A stretch of 64,000 nucleotides of DNA from Ancrocorticia populi (lineage in GTDB: Bacteria > Actinomycetota > Actinomycetes > Actinomycetales > Actinomycetaceae): contig NZ_QETB01000002.1 in assembly GCF_003123745.1 (NCBI RefSeq), positions 1 to 64,000 on the forward strand, given 5' to 3'. The position numbers were made by a program, and so were the translations under genes. The notes under the pieces were generated by a model that worked only from the letters and a program-made list of their open reading frames with translations, was not told where the DNA came from and did no database searches. This document shows, piece by piece, positions 38,901 to 47,304 of the stretch. Position 1 is the stretch's first letter; each line of letters starts with the position of its first letter.

Positions 38901-39208
38901 TGCGCATTGCGGATCTTGGGCAGGAAGAGGAAGGCCATCGAATACTCGTTGCTGGCGTTGTGACCCACCGCCAGCGTCCGCACACCGCTCAAGGGGTTAC
39001 CTTTATTTCTCTTGAAGATGAGACGGGCCTCCTTAATGTTGTGTGCTCTCACGGGCTGTGGCAGCGCTACCGTCAAGTGGCGCGAACCAGCCCTGCCTTG
39101 ATTGTGCGTGGGATGGTAGAGCGCGGTGATGGCGCTATGAATTTTGTCGCGGATCGCCTTGAGCCCCTTGGCCTGAGAGTGCCGCTCAAATCCAGAGATT
39201 TCCGGTGA
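35894..39208 (+). CDS. dnaE2: Error-prone DNA polymerase III alpha subunit DnaE2
   Basis: 1104 residues. The PHP domain starts ELHAHSSYSFLDGAS...LAITDHDGFPGAVQ. The polymerase catalytic motif PDIDVDIE is near 407-414, GRGSAANSAVCYALGIT just before it. The fingers and clamp-binding parts follow, and a C-terminal OB fold has ILVAGVVTHRQRPHTAQGVTFISLEDETGLLNVV near 1018. With ImuA' and ImuB it carries out damage-induced mutagenic translesion synthesis. ATG at 35894 overlaps the imuB end by 8 bases and has GGAAGAAGGA upstream; the three genes form one unit. Confidence 0.95.
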   Translation: MSDWTSYCELHAHSSYSFLDGASLPSELVERAVELELEALAITDHDGFPGAVQHMEAARSTGLATVFGTELTLGNSPNAGDSRTGAEDPPGEHVLLIARNAQGYQSLSSTVGQAKLAGGKKGEAHYTLEGLAESARGQWLLLTGCRKGRVNRGLSSRGPGFDPDTARRELEYLISLFGRDNVAVELTNTGAPLDRERCNLLAELAQSVGVDSVATGNVHYARAQDRPIADVLAATRARRPLSAMDPYLPASGQYLRSGAQMLQRHRDHPQAIEAAARLGRECSFDLHLLAPNLPPFPVPKGHTEATWLRELTGRRATERYGTPKDNPAAWKQINHELDVIEQLGFPGYFLIVEEITNFCRSEGIWCQGRGSAANSAVCYALGITAVDAVKHHMLFERFLSPGRSGPPDIDVDIESGRRELVIQHVYERYGRTRAAQVANAITYRPRSAIRDTARAFGYDQGQADQWAKNVEHKVPRQSGRTVDLTKDLHQAQTQRLISQSGRSGLFHERWETGSMPPEISEIAARLQRLPRHLGIHSGGMVLCDRPVIDVCPVGWATMPGRTVLQWDKDDCAEAGLVKFDLLGLGMLTALRIAFTWLAEGGIRGTDGKAPDLHNLPQEDPRVYHLLQAADTVGVFQVESRAQMATLPRLRPEEFYDIVIEVALIRPGPIQGQAVSPYLKRRRKREAVTYPHELLRPALEKTLGVPLFQEQLMQIAIDGAGFTPVQADKLRKAISSKRSHERMEQIHAELIEGMRARGIDEETGEEIYDKLQAFAEFGFPESHAFSFAYLVYASAWLKVHYPEEFYAGLLGAQPMGFYSPQSLVSDARLHGVAVRPPDVSFSLEEASVEKCAPRDVERHRLVDAHPEKVVRLGLSQVSGLQQAIPRILQARGEAPFSDAADLAHRAQLSRQDIEALASAGALESLGTGRRQGIWLAQSLEDHGAIHGLYYQPTIPGTAAPAHIPALPQMSEAEKVNADLEVTGISSSAYPTEFLRPDLKERNVVRIADLGQEEEGHRILVAGVVTHRQRPHTAQGVTFISLEDETGLLNVVCSHGLWQRYRQVARTSPALIVRGMVERGDGAMNFVADRLEPLGLRVPLKSRDFR

Positions 39209-39262
39209 GGCATTCACCACCGGGTAGACTAGAGCAGACATATCCGTGGGAAGGGGAGTGCG

Positions 39263-39745
39263 TTGCCGAACATCTGGAGAATAGCCGCGAAACTGGGGCC
39301 GGCAGTCCTCATTGTGGCCCGGCAGCTTGCCCCACAGATTCAGAAGATCCTCAAAGACAATCCCGATGCGTTCTCTGATCTCTTGAAACGGTTCAAGCTT
39401 GTTCAGGACTCCAAGAAGAAGGAAAAGGCCCCGAAGGGGCTGGAAAACCGCGTGACGATTCTTCGTGAACAAGTGGTGTACCTGTATGCTTCGGCCAATA
39501 CGTCCGAGGTGGCGAAGCAGGCCATAGTCTGGCGCAATGAGCTTGATGCGATCGAGCGGGCACTTCCCGTTATTGGGGCCATGAAGCACAGTTCTCAGGT
39601 TGCCCAACGTAGGAAGTTCTCACGGCGTCTGGACGAACTATCGCAGCAGATCCTCGCTGCGAGTCTGACGGACGAGGTAGAGGATGCGATTGTCCTAGAC
39701 GATACTGAGGATAACGAAAACTTCGAGGACCCTCAGGAGCCATAG
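39263..39745 (+). CDS. Uncharacterised helical protein upstream of UGPase
   Basis: 160 residues, not a family that I recognise. It begins IWRIAAKLGPAVLIVARQLAPQIQKILKDNP, an amphipathic or weakly membrane-associated helix, continues with a Lys-rich segment and a long helical region (LENRVTILREQVVYLYASANTSEVAKQAIVWRNELDAIERAL), and ends in an acidic tail. TTG start with GGAAGGGGAG upstream. The stop overlaps the UGPase start as ATAGTGA, so the two are likely translationally coupled. Confidence 0.7.
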   Translation: MPNIWRIAAKLGPAVLIVARQLAPQIQKILKDNPDAFSDLLKRFKLVQDSKKKEKAPKGLENRVTILREQVVYLYASANTSEVAKQAIVWRNELDAIERALPVIGAMKHSSQVAQRRKFSRRLDELSQQILAASLTDEVEDAIVLDDTEDNENFEDPQEP

Positions 39746-41061
39746 TGACAGAACCCGCCGCCATTGCAAAGATGCGAGCGCACGGCAAAACGGAAGCAGA
39801 AATAGCCGATTTTTCGCGTGCTTTTAACCGTGTGTACTCTGGTGAGCGGACTCTTATCCCCGAGCGTATGATCGATCCACTCACGAGCATCCGTTCCTTG
39901 AGTTCACTGGAAACACCACAGGATGCGGCGCAAGCTATCTCGCACACCGCTGTGCTCAAACTCAATGGTGGAATCGGGACAACGATGGGGCTGAACGGTC
40001 CCAAATCCCTTCTTGAGGCGCACGAAGGCCGTACATTTCTTGACATTGCGCTCGGCCAAATCCTCTGGTTGCGGGAGCACTACCAGATCCCTCTTCCATT
40101 CATCCTTCTGAACTCAGATGCAACGGCATCCGCCACGCAGAAGGCCCTTGGTGCACATAACGCACCAACCGATGGCATCCCGTCAACTGTTCTACAGACG
40201 GTGGTCCCGCGCCTTGATCCCGATACGTACGAGCCAATTTCGTGGCCAGCCGATCCGTCCCAAGAGTGGGCCCCTCCTGGCCACGGCGATCTTTACGGGG
40301 TTCTCGTGCGCACTGGCCTGCTCGATCTTCTCCTTGAGAAAGGCTATTCCTATCTCTTCGTGGCGAACGCGGATAACTTGGGAGCCGTACCAGATCCTAC
40401 GATCGCATCGTGGTTCGATCACACTGGCGCGGACTTCGCGGCTGAGGTAGTCCGCCGCACCCCCATGGACACTAAGGGTGGGCACTTCGCCCGAAGGATT
40501 TCCGATGACGGCATTGTTCTACGCGAACTGGCTCAAACCCCGGAATCTGACCTGCCATTCTTCATGGATATTCAGCGTCACGCTTTCCTCAACACGAATA
40601 ACCTCTGGATCAATCTCGCCTCCCTAAAACAGGTATATGAGAATGGAGGCCTCGCCCTGCCTGTGATCGTCAATCACAAGACTGTAGGACACAAGGTGCC
40701 TGCCATCCAGATCGAGAGCGCGATGGGCTCGGCAATCGGGAACTTTGCCCACGCTGAGCTCCTAGAAGTGGATAACACTCGCTTCATCCCGGTCAAGCGA
40801 ATGGCAGACCTCATGCTGCTGCGTTCGGATGCCTTTGAGCTGACACCAGAGGGCATCATTAAGGATCGGGCCCCGCAACGTCCCATCGTGGATCTAGATC
40901 CACGCTACTTCGCACGCTACGAAGATTTTGCTGCACGGGTGCCCGAGACCCCCTCGCTCCTCCGTGCACACTCCCTTACGATTCGCGGCGACGTCCGTAT
41001 TCCCCCCGGCTACGTTGCCGAGGGCAATGCGCAGATCATCGAGGATGAACCAGAGGCCTAG
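39745..41061 (+). CDS. UTP--glucose-1-phosphate uridylyltransferase (UDPGP family)
   Basis: 438 residues of the eukaryotic-like UDPGP family rather than the GalU type. The uridine-binding loop is LKLNGGIGTTMGLNGPKSLLE near 73. FILLNSDATAS is near 115 and LFVANADNLGAVPD near 205. The C-terminus is a short beta-helix (LTIRGDVRIPPGYVAEGNAQI). It makes UDP-glucose for glycans. GTG start. The stop overlaps the convergent GNAT-MazG gene by 4 bases. Confidence 0.92.
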   Translation: MTEPAAIAKMRAHGKTEAEIADFSRAFNRVYSGERTLIPERMIDPLTSIRSLSSLETPQDAAQAISHTAVLKLNGGIGTTMGLNGPKSLLEAHEGRTFLDIALGQILWLREHYQIPLPFILLNSDATASATQKALGAHNAPTDGIPSTVLQTVVPRLDPDTYEPISWPADPSQEWAPPGHGDLYGVLVRTGLLDLLLEKGYSYLFVANADNLGAVPDPTIASWFDHTGADFAAEVVRRTPMDTKGGHFARRISDDGIVLRELAQTPESDLPFFMDIQRHAFLNTNNLWINLASLKQVYENGGLALPVIVNHKTVGHKVPAIQIESAMGSAIGNFAHAELLEVDNTRFIPVKRMADLMLLRSDAFELTPEGIIKDRAPQRPIVDLDPRYFARYEDFAARVPETPSLLRAHSLTIRGDVRIPPGYVAEGNAQIIEDEPEA

Positions 41062-42107
41062 TCCAGCCCCAGAACCCGGGGGATGTCCGGAGGGAAGAAG
41101 CCGGGCCCCTTGAGAACCTTGCCGTCTTCGCGATAGATCGGCTTGCCGTCCGAACCCAATTTGGAGAGGTTCGAAGCCTGTACTTCCGCTAGAACGTCAC
41201 GCATCGGTATTCCGAGTTCGAGCGCCATCCCGTAGATTACGTACACCAGATCAGCAAGCGCATCGGCAGTTTCCACAGTGTCGCGCGCGCCCGTATCCGA
41301 GGCGACACCTTTTGCGAACGCCTCCTCGATCAAGGAACGCGCGTCATACCCATACACCGCCCCAACCAGCTCGGAGAACTCCTCGGCCACAAGCGCCATA
41401 CGCATATGTACCCGCTCGCGATCAGAGTTGGGCCCGTCGGAGACGATCGGCAGGCCGTAGGTCTCGTGGAACTGCCGCACCAATGCCTCCGGATCCCTCG
41501 AATCGGGAATCGCCGGACGAACCAATGAAGGTCCAAACCATGCGTGTTGAGGCGAACGTGGATCATCTTTAAGGAGCGAGCCCACTAGCGAACCGATCGC
41601 CTCACCCTGATTAGTGACTAGATTCTTGCGGAGCTTTCCCTCGAACGTAAACCCGGCGCGCCACGCGACCTTTGCCGAGGGCCAGTTGGGCTCTCCGTTG
41701 ATCACGTAGCACGAGTACTGGATGGCCTCTAGGCCCAGTTCAGCAAAGCCGAAATCGACGACCTTCTGGAGGGCCTCGATCATGACCCCTCGTCCGCGGG
41801 CCTCGGGCGCCAGCCAAAATCCGATCTCGGCGATGGACGGCGCGCTCTTTGTTAGCCCGATGGCGCCGAGGATGGGGGAAGAATCCGTCGTCGTCGCCCT
41901 AATAAACCACGTAGGCGAGTCCTTTTCCCAACCCGGCAACGCAACATCCTGGATAAAACTGACGGCGTCCTCGCGACCATAGGGGACCGGAATCGTCGTC
42001 CACTTTTGGATCTCCGGATCCTGACAGAGCACTGTCACTTCGTCTGCATCGGCTAGCGAGGGAACATCAAGCCTGAGCTGGTGGGTAGTAAGGATCTTAG
42101 GCAACAT
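41058..42107 (-). CDS. GNAT acetyltransferase fused to a MazG-like NTP pyrophosphohydrolase
   Basis: 349 residues with two domains. Residues about 5-180 are a GNAT acetyltransferase of the RimJ/RimL type: IGFWLAPEARGRGVMIEALQKVVDFGF holds the acetyl-CoA loop. Residues about 205-349 are an all-alpha MazG-like domain: FHETYGLPI, MALVAEEFSELVGAVYGYD, ADALADLVYVIYGMALELGI and EVQASNLSKL...GKVLKGPGFFPPDI, with the EEFSEL and ADxxxDL acidic metal sites intact. Such domains hydrolyse nucleotide triphosphates. The ATG at 42107 is preferred to a TTG at 42128. Fusion rationale is unknown. Confidence 0.85.
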   Translation of the reverse strand: MLPKILTTHQLRLDVPSLADADEVTVLCQDPEIQKWTTIPVPYGREDAVSFIQDVALPGWEKDSPTWFIRATTTDSSPILGAIGLTKSAPSIAEIGFWLAPEARGRGVMIEALQKVVDFGFAELGLEAIQYSCYVINGEPNWPSAKVAWRAGFTFEGKLRKNLVTNQGEAIGSLVGSLLKDDPRSPQHAWFGPSLVRPAIPDSRDPEALVRQFHETYGLPIVSDGPNSDRERVHMRMALVAEEFSELVGAVYGYDARSLIEEAFAKGVASDTGARDTVETADALADLVYVIYGMALELGIPMRDVLAEVQASNLSKLGSDGKPIYREDGKVLKGPGFFPPDIPRVLGLD

Positions 42108-42236
42108 GCCAAAGAGTCTACCGCTCAACAGATTTGCCTGCTCCGTCCCGCTATCTAGCTACGCAACATGCCGGACACATAACTCTGCAACACTAACGCC
42201 AATCGGAACCATGACCGTCCGGCGAAAGGTGACCTC

Positions 42237-43670
42237 ATGGATAGCTTTAATTCTGTTCTCGAGACGATATCGGGGTGGGTCTGGGGGCCATGGTGCCTCA
42301 TTCCCCTTCTGTTTGTGACCGGCGTGATCCTGACGTGGCGGCTGCGTGGCATTCAGATCACGAAGCTCATTCCAGCACTGCGGCTCGGGTTGTTTGAGCG
42401 TCAGGACAAAGATGCCGAAGGGGGAGATGTTAGTCAGTTCCAAGCGCTGACTACAGCGCTGGCAGCCACGGTGGGTACCGGAAATATCGTGGGCGTGGCT
42501 ACTGCCGTGCTGATGGGCGGGCCCGGAGCTATCTTCTGGATGTGGGTCTCCGGATTCTTCGGTATGGCCTCGAAGTATTCTGAAGCGTTCCTTGCGGTGC
42601 GCTACCGTACCCGTGATGACAAAGGCGAGATCAGTGGAGGCCCGCAGTACTACCTGCAGCGCGGTATTAAAGGTGCGGGAGGCAAGATCCTAGCCCTAAC
42701 CTTCTCCGTTTTTGCTGTCCTCGCATCCTTCGGTATCGGCAACATGACGCAGGCGAACTCGATCTCCGCGAATATGGAGGGAACATTCAATATTCCCACG
42801 TGGGTTACCGGTGGCGTGCTCGCTATCCTCGCGCTTCTCGTCCTTGTTGGCGGAATTAAGTCAATCGGACGGGTCACGGAGCGGTTTGTTCCCTTCATGA
42901 TCCTCGTCTACGTGGTTGCCACCATCGTCCTCTTGGTACTGAATGTTGGCGATATTCTTCCCGCTTTCGGCCTCATCTTCTCGGATGCCTTTACCGGCCA
43001 AGCGGTTGCCGGTGGCGCACTCGGTACCGTAATCCGGTTTGGCATGGCACGCGGCATCTTCTCGAACGAATCTGGCATGGGATCGGCTGCGATCGCTGCC
43101 GCCGCCGCAAAGACCACCCACCCGGTGCGCCAGGGCCTCGTCTCGATGACTCAAACCTTCATCGACACCATGATCGTGGTGACGTGTACGGGCATCGCGA
43201 TCGTCACCACCGGTGTGTGGAATGGTGCGGATAGTGACAGTGCGGGCACGCTTACCGGAACCGCCTTTGACACAAGTTTGCCCGGCCAGTGGGGGAGTAT
43301 CATCGTCACGCTCTGCCTTGCGATGTTCGCGTTCTCCACAATTTTGGGCTGGTGCTACTACGGTGAGCGTAACGTGGAACGCCTCGTAGGTGTGAAGTGG
43401 GTGCTGCCGTACCGGGTGCTTTTCAGTCTGATTGTCTTCGTTGGCGCCACCACGTCTCTTTCCGTTGTGTGGAACGTTGCGGACATCCTTAACGGCTTGA
43501 TGGCTATCCCCAACCTCATTGGGCTCATCGTCATGTCCGGGCTGATCGCGCGCGAGACCAAGTACTACCTGGATAACGATCCTCATTTGCGTGCGAACAA
43601 ACAAGAAATTGATACCTTCATGGAGGGGCACCCGGGTGGGATCGATACGTACGAAACCAGTGGAGTTTAG
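42237..43670 (+). CDS. Alanine/glycine:cation symporter (AGCS family)
   Basis: 477 residues, about 11 membrane helices. AGCS marks include FQALTTALAATVGTGNIVGVATAVLMGGPGAIFWMW near 78, KYSEAFLAVRYR, GGPQYYLQRG and GIFSNESGMGSAAIAAAAAKTTHPVRQGLVSM near 283. These carriers import alanine or glycine with Na+ or H+. AAAGGTGA precedes the ATG. No riboswitch or amino-acid gene is adjacent. Confidence 0.92.
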   Translation: MDSFNSVLETISGWVWGPWCLIPLLFVTGVILTWRLRGIQITKLIPALRLGLFERQDKDAEGGDVSQFQALTTALAATVGTGNIVGVATAVLMGGPGAIFWMWVSGFFGMASKYSEAFLAVRYRTRDDKGEISGGPQYYLQRGIKGAGGKILALTFSVFAVLASFGIGNMTQANSISANMEGTFNIPTWVTGGVLAILALLVLVGGIKSIGRVTERFVPFMILVYVVATIVLLVLNVGDILPAFGLIFSDAFTGQAVAGGALGTVIRFGMARGIFSNESGMGSAAIAAAAAKTTHPVRQGLVSMTQTFIDTMIVVTCTGIAIVTTGVWNGADSDSAGTLTGTAFDTSLPGQWGSIIVTLCLAMFAFSTILGWCYYGERNVERLVGVKWVLPYRVLFSLIVFVGATTSLSVVWNVADILNGLMAIPNLIGLIVMSGLIARETKYYLDNDPHLRANKQEIDTFMEGHPGGIDTYETSGV

Positions 43671-43726
43671 GACGACGACGGAGCTTAGCAAGCAATGACC
43701 TCATGCAATTCTTAAAGGGAAGCCCA

Positions 43727-43763
43727 GTGAGCTGCGTCGCTCGTCAAAGGCGACGCAGCTCAC
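43727..43763. repeat. Perfect 14-bp inverted repeat
   Basis: GTGAGCTGCGTCGC (43727-43740) is the exact reverse complement of GCGACGCAGCTCAC (43750-43763), with a 9-base loop. No T-run follows on the forward strand. It lies 56 bases after the symporter stop and 94 bases before tRNA-Leu; it could be a weak terminator or a factor-dependent one. Confidence 0.6.
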
Positions 43764-43856
43764 CCCAAAAAGAGGTCTTTCGTTTTGTCGGCAACTCGAA
43801 CTGCATGCTAAAGTTTTATCCGTTGCTCGGGGAGATAACCCGGAAACAAGTCACCT

Positions 43857-43942
43857 GCGCGGGTGGCGGAATAGGCAGACGCGCTAGCTTGAGGTGCTAG
43901 TCCTCGTATTAGAGGGTGGGGGTTCAAGTCCCCCTCCGCGCA
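43857..43942 (+). tRNA. tRNA-Leu (anticodon GAG)
   Basis: The 86-base cloverleaf has acceptor GCGCGGG pairing with TCCGCGC, the class II D arm TGGCGGAATAGGCAGACGC, anticodon stem CTAGC/GCTAG with loop TTGAGGT (anticodon GAG), a long variable arm (TCCTCGTATTAGAGGG) and T arm GGGGGTTCAAGTCCCCC. The discriminator base is A. The 3' CCA is not encoded. Confidence 0.96.
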
Positions 43943-43952
43943 CGATATAATG

Positions 43953-43994
43953 GGTGCATCCATGTGCTGTAAAAGCATGTGGATGCACCTTTTT
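43953..43994 (+). terminator. Rho-independent terminator of tRNA-Leu
   Basis: GGTGCATCCA (43953-43962) pairs with TGGATGCACC (43980-43989), extended inward by TG-GCT/AGC-CA pairs, followed by TTTTTCT. It starts 10 bases after the tRNA. Confidence 0.92.
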
Positions 43995-44055
43995 CTATTG
44001 TCACATGAGTAGCTCATAGGGGCTGGTGTGGATGCTATGTTCACGCCCTTTATGC

Positions 44056-45410
44056 GGGTTATAGGCCAATACGTGGTGTTTTAGCGGCGTGTTGTGGGGT
44101 TTATTTGGAGCGTCCGGCCCAGCCTTTGCGGGCCCAGAGGCCTTCTTCGTTGGTGATGGCTGTGCCGTAGTGTTCAGGACCATCAGGTGTGGGCTTGGTG
44201 TGTTTGGTTTTGGGGATGATTCGCCGGGAGGGTCTTCCGGTTTTCTCCCACTCGGTGAGGATCTGGCGGGTGGTCTGGACGAATTGGCTGTGGGTGTAGC
44301 AGTACCAGTCGATCGCGGCGATCATGTGGGCCTCGGACAGGCCTCGGTGGTAGAGCACAACCAGGCGCAGACAATTGTTGAAGGATTCTAACGGGTTCGT
44401 GGTCCGCTCTCTGGGCGGGTCGAATTCAAGGAAAGCGAACAAGTGGTCCTTGCCGTGTAGGGATGCTAGCCGGCGATAAACGCGCCTGTCGCGTTCGTGG
44501 GTGTACCACCATGTTTGGTTCCCGCGCCGCTGGGAGGCCGGGACGTCCTTCGCCCAAGTGCGTTCTTTGAAATAGGTGTCGTATTCGGTGTTGATCTCGA
44601 TCAAGAGTTTGACCCACGTGGCGGCTTCTTCCTTGCTGGTGACTTTCAGCAAACGCCGTGATAGTGCCAGCAATGCTTTACCAGCATCTGTTTTCGGACG
44701 CTTGGTCAGGTCGGACAGATTGTTGCGATGGACATGGACCAGACAGCGTTGGACCGCCACCTCGGGCCAGAGCTGTTTTAATGCTTTGAGAGCTCCACCG
44801 TGTCCGTCCGTGGTCACTAGGTCTGGGGGTGGAATCTTTGCGAGCAGGGCGGTGTAGGCCGCGCTATTCTCCTGGTGGCACCACTGGCGGGCGAGGACAT
44901 GTTCCCCGTTATGGGCAACGAGCAGGCACCAGTTGTAGGGCAGGTAGATCCCATCAATGAACAACTGGTCATAGACCTCGCCAGTAATCTCAATAGCAGG
45001 GGTGGGGACCTGCCAGCACCAGGCCAAGCGACGTCGTAATCCTCTCCCAGTGTTGCCGGAGATCTCGGCCTGAGAGAGCTTGCCGAGCAGGTAGGTCAGG
45101 AAGCTGGTGAAGGTGGCTAGGGTGGATTGGTCCGTGCGTGGGGCTGTGCTACTGACACTACAAGCGGTGCATTTCCAGCGTTGAGAACCCGCAGCACTCT
45201 TGCCTGATTTGATCATTGGTTCCTGACAGATCGGACACCGGCGGGCCCGCGTGGATCGTTTTCTCACGAGCAACTAGAAAAGCAGCCCACATCAGTCCAT
45301 TTGTCAACGACCCACCCGTATTATGGTCTGCCCACCATAAAGACTACGACTTTCCGGCGCCCTAACAACCAAAACTCCAATTATAAACACCACGTATGGG
45401 CCTATATCCC
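44056..45410 (-). mobile_element. IS256-family insertion sequence, IS1249-like, 1355 bp
   Basis: The outer 26 bp at 44056-44081 and, on the other strand, 45410-45385 match at 24 positions; both begin GGG and share TATAGGCC and ATACGTGGTGTTT. The element is flanked by the 8-bp direct repeat CTTTATGC (44048-44055 and 45411-45418), the duplication length usual for IS256-type insertions. It holds one full-length transposase on the reverse strand. Intact ends and duplication suggest a recent insertion. The target was the intergenic DNA between tRNA-Leu and betB; joining the flanks does not restore an obvious gene. Confidence 0.93.
44101..45273 (-). CDS. IS1249-like (IS256 family) transposase
   Basis: 390 residues. 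The N-terminal zinc ribbon has CPIC (13-16) and CTAC (35-38). The DDE catalytic core shows Asp107 (LFIDGIYLPYNW), Asp156 (VTTDGHGG) and Glu296 (TTNPLESFNN), in the MULE/IS256 arrangement, with CLVHVHRNN near 177 as the conserved C/H segment. No frameshift or internal stop, so it is probably active. Starts at TTG 45273 or GTG 45267; no clear ribosome site. It lies wholly inside the terminal repeats. Confidence 0.93.
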   Translation of the reverse strand: MLVRKRSTRARRCPICQEPMIKSGKSAAGSQRWKCTACSVSSTAPRTDQSTLATFTSFLTYLLGKLSQAEISGNTGRGLRRRLAWCWQVPTPAIEITGEVYDQLFIDGIYLPYNWCLLVAHNGEHVLARQWCHQENSAAYTALLAKIPPPDLVTTDGHGGALKALKQLWPEVAVQRCLVHVHRNNLSDLTKRPKTDAGKALLALSRRLLKVTSKEEAATWVKLLIEINTEYDTYFKERTWAKDVPASQRRGNQTWWYTHERDRRVYRRLASLHGKDHLFAFLEFDPPRERTTNPLESFNNCLRLVVLYHRGLSEAHMIAAIDWYCYTHSQFVQTTRQILTEWEKTGRPSRRIIPKTKHTKPTPDGPEHYGTAITNEEGLWARKGWAGRSK

Positions 45411-45698
45411 CTTTATGCTGGGCGGTTGGTGCTCTGTATTTTCATTTAAGCAGGCGCATAAAACAGTCCGTATCGTGAGATGTAGAAGGTATGGACTTCC
45501 GTAATTTCGCGTCAAAGGACTGTCGGAAGGTCTCTCGAGTAATACCTGCAATGACGCAGCTTAACAGGTGTTGAGGCGCCTTAATCCCACTACCTACGCA
45601 CTTTCGTATCCGCCATTATGGCACGCACGTATAATTGACGCCACAGTGTAAGTTTCGTTTAACTAGGTCTAATACTAAATCTGGAAAAGGGTGAACGG
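45411..45698 (+). promoter_or_regulatory. Non-coding leader upstream of betB with candidate promoter
   Basis: This 288-base stretch between the insertion sequence and betB is AT-richer than its surroundings and holds no convincing gene. A candidate promoter is TTGACG (45635-45640), a 17-base spacer, then TTTAAC (45658-45663), 36 bases before the betB start. TATAAT at 45630-45635 is another possible -10 without a good -35. No choline-responsive BetI gene is nearby, and no clear operator palindrome was found. Confidence 0.35.
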
Positions 45699-47189
45699 GT
45701 GCCAGAGTTATTTATTGACGGTCAGTGGCGAGCGGCCCACGATGGTGGAACACGTGAGATTCGCTGCCCTGCGGACGTCAGCAATGTGATCGAAGTAAGT
45801 GAAGCAACTGTTCAGGACGCCCAAGAGGCCATAGAGGCTGCGAAGCGGGCATTTGAGCGAGGGCAGTGGCGAGCCACACCGGCTGTGTCACGGGGCCGGA
45901 TGTTGGCTGAGCTTGCCGACAAGATGGAAGCGGAAATCGAGGAGGTTGCCCGGCTCGAGGCACTCGATACGGGCAAACGAATGGTCGAAGCGCGCATCGA
46001 CATCAATGATGTGATTGGTGTGTTCCGTTTCTACTCCACTGTGGCCGATGGCGATGCCGGACGAATAGTGGATACGGGCCAAGAAGACGTGGTGAGCAAG
46101 ATTGTCCACGAGCCTCTGGGCGTCTGCGCGCTCATTACGCCGTGGAACTTCCCGCTCCTTCAAACGTCGTGGAAGGTGGCCCCGGCACTGGCGGCAGGTA
46201 ACACGTTCATTTTGAAGCCAAGCGAGCTCACTCCCTCCACGGCCATCTGGCTGATGGCAGCACTTGATGAGCTGGGTCTACCCGCTGGCGTCGGCAACTT
46301 GATCTTGGGAGACGGCGGCGTTGTTGGCCCGGTTCTTACTGAGTCCCCAGATGTCGATATGGTCTCCTTTACCGGCGGGCTTGTGACCGGCCGCGGCATC
46401 GCGGCATCGAGTGCAGCAACGGTCAAGAAGGTTGCCTTGGAGCTGGGCGGTAAGAACCCCAATGTTGTGTTCGCGGATGCGGATTTCGATGCGGCCGTGG
46501 ATATGGCGGCTACCGGAATCTTCCTCGATTCCGGTCAGGTGTGCTCTGCAGGCGCCCGGCTGATCGTGGAGGAGTCGATTCACGACGAATTCGTAGACGA
46601 ACTGGTTCGCCGCGCCGGTGCCATCAGGCTGGGTGGCCCCTTTGATGAATCCGCGGAAACGGGTCCGCTTATCAGCGCGGCACACCGTGAAAAGGTGGAA
46701 AAGTACGTTGAGAACGCTTTGGAGGAAGGAGCGGAACTGCGGGTAGGCGGCGGCCGGCCCACGGACGAACAGTTCACCGACGGTTACTTCTATCTCCCCA
46801 CAATTCTGGACCACTGCACCTCTGATATGCGATGCGTTCAAGATGAATCCTTCGGCCCGGTGCTCACCGTGGAGACCTTCTCCGGCTATAGCCGCGACGA
46901 GGCGGAAAAGAACGCGATTGCTCTGGGCAATGACACGATTTATGGGCTTTCTGGGGCAGTGTGGACCAGCGACGCTGGCCGCGCACAGCGCGTAGCTGCA
47001 GGCCTGCGCCACGGCACTATCTGGATTAATGATTACGGCCCCTACGTGCCTCAAGCAGAGTGGGGAGGATTCAAGCAGAGCGGTGTGGGCCGGGAACTGG
47101 GGCTCGAAGGATTAGACGAGTACCGCGAAACCAAGCATATTTGGCATAACACACGCCCTGCCCCACAAGGATGGTTTGGCAGCAAGTGA
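45699..47189 (+). CDS. betB: Betaine-aldehyde dehydrogenase BetB
   Basis: 496 residues of the NAD(P)-dependent aldehyde dehydrogenase family. [34 protein letters not shown] binds the cofactor, Glu of [12 protein letters not shown] is near 251 and the nucleophile Cys of GQVCSAGAR near 285. ESFGPVLTV and the end [21 protein letters not shown] fit BetB. It oxidises betaine aldehyde to glycine betaine, the second step from choline, with betA and betT just downstream. GTG start with GGAAAAGGGTG upstream. Confidence 0.92.
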   Translation: MPELFIDGQWRAAHDGGTREIRCPADVSNVIEVSEATVQDAQEAIEAAKRAFERGQWRATPAVSRGRMLAELADKMEAEIEEVARLEALDTGKRMVEARIDINDVIGVFRFYSTVADGDAGRIVDTGQEDVVSKIVHEPLGVCALITPWNFPLLQTSWKVAPALAAGNTFILKPSELTPSTAIWLMAALDELGLPAGVGNLILGDGGVVGPVLTESPDVDMVSFTGGLVTGRGIAASSAATVKKVALELGGKNPNVVFADADFDAAVDMAATGIFLDSGQVCSAGARLIVEESIHDEFVDELVRRAGAIRLGGPFDESAETGPLISAAHREKVEKYVENALEEGAELRVGGGRPTDEQFTDGYFYLPTILDHCTSDMRCVQDESFGPVLTVETFSGYSRDEAEKNAIALGNDTIYGLSGAVWTSDAGRAQRVAAGLRHGTIWINDYGPYVPQAEWGGFKQSGVGRELGLEGLDEYRETKHIWHNTRPAPQGWFGSK

Positions 47190-47304
47190 GATTCACGGCG
47201 TCAGAGTATGTCTGGCGGCGCAATTTCTGATAAATCCACGATTCCAAGGCGCATGGAGCAACCATTCGCCCGCAATGACAGCAACTCATGGGAGGAACAG
47301 AAAA

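Noticed and set aside
38705-39607. A 300-codon reverse-strand open frame over the end of dnaE2 and the next gene
   Set aside because: It spans two forward genes in good operon context, and the translation has no family features.
42129-42236. A glycine riboswitch ahead of the alanine/glycine symporter
   Set aside because: The 108-base leader lacks the conserved glycine aptamer cores and is too short for a tandem aptamer.
42861-43691. A 276-codon reverse-strand frame opposite the amino acid symporter
   Set aside because: Highly charged antisense of a membrane protein, a common artefact.
43995-45698. A gene disrupted by the insertion sequence
   Set aside because: Joining the sequences either side of the 8-bp duplication gives no long open frame or recognisable protein, so the target seems to have been intergenic.
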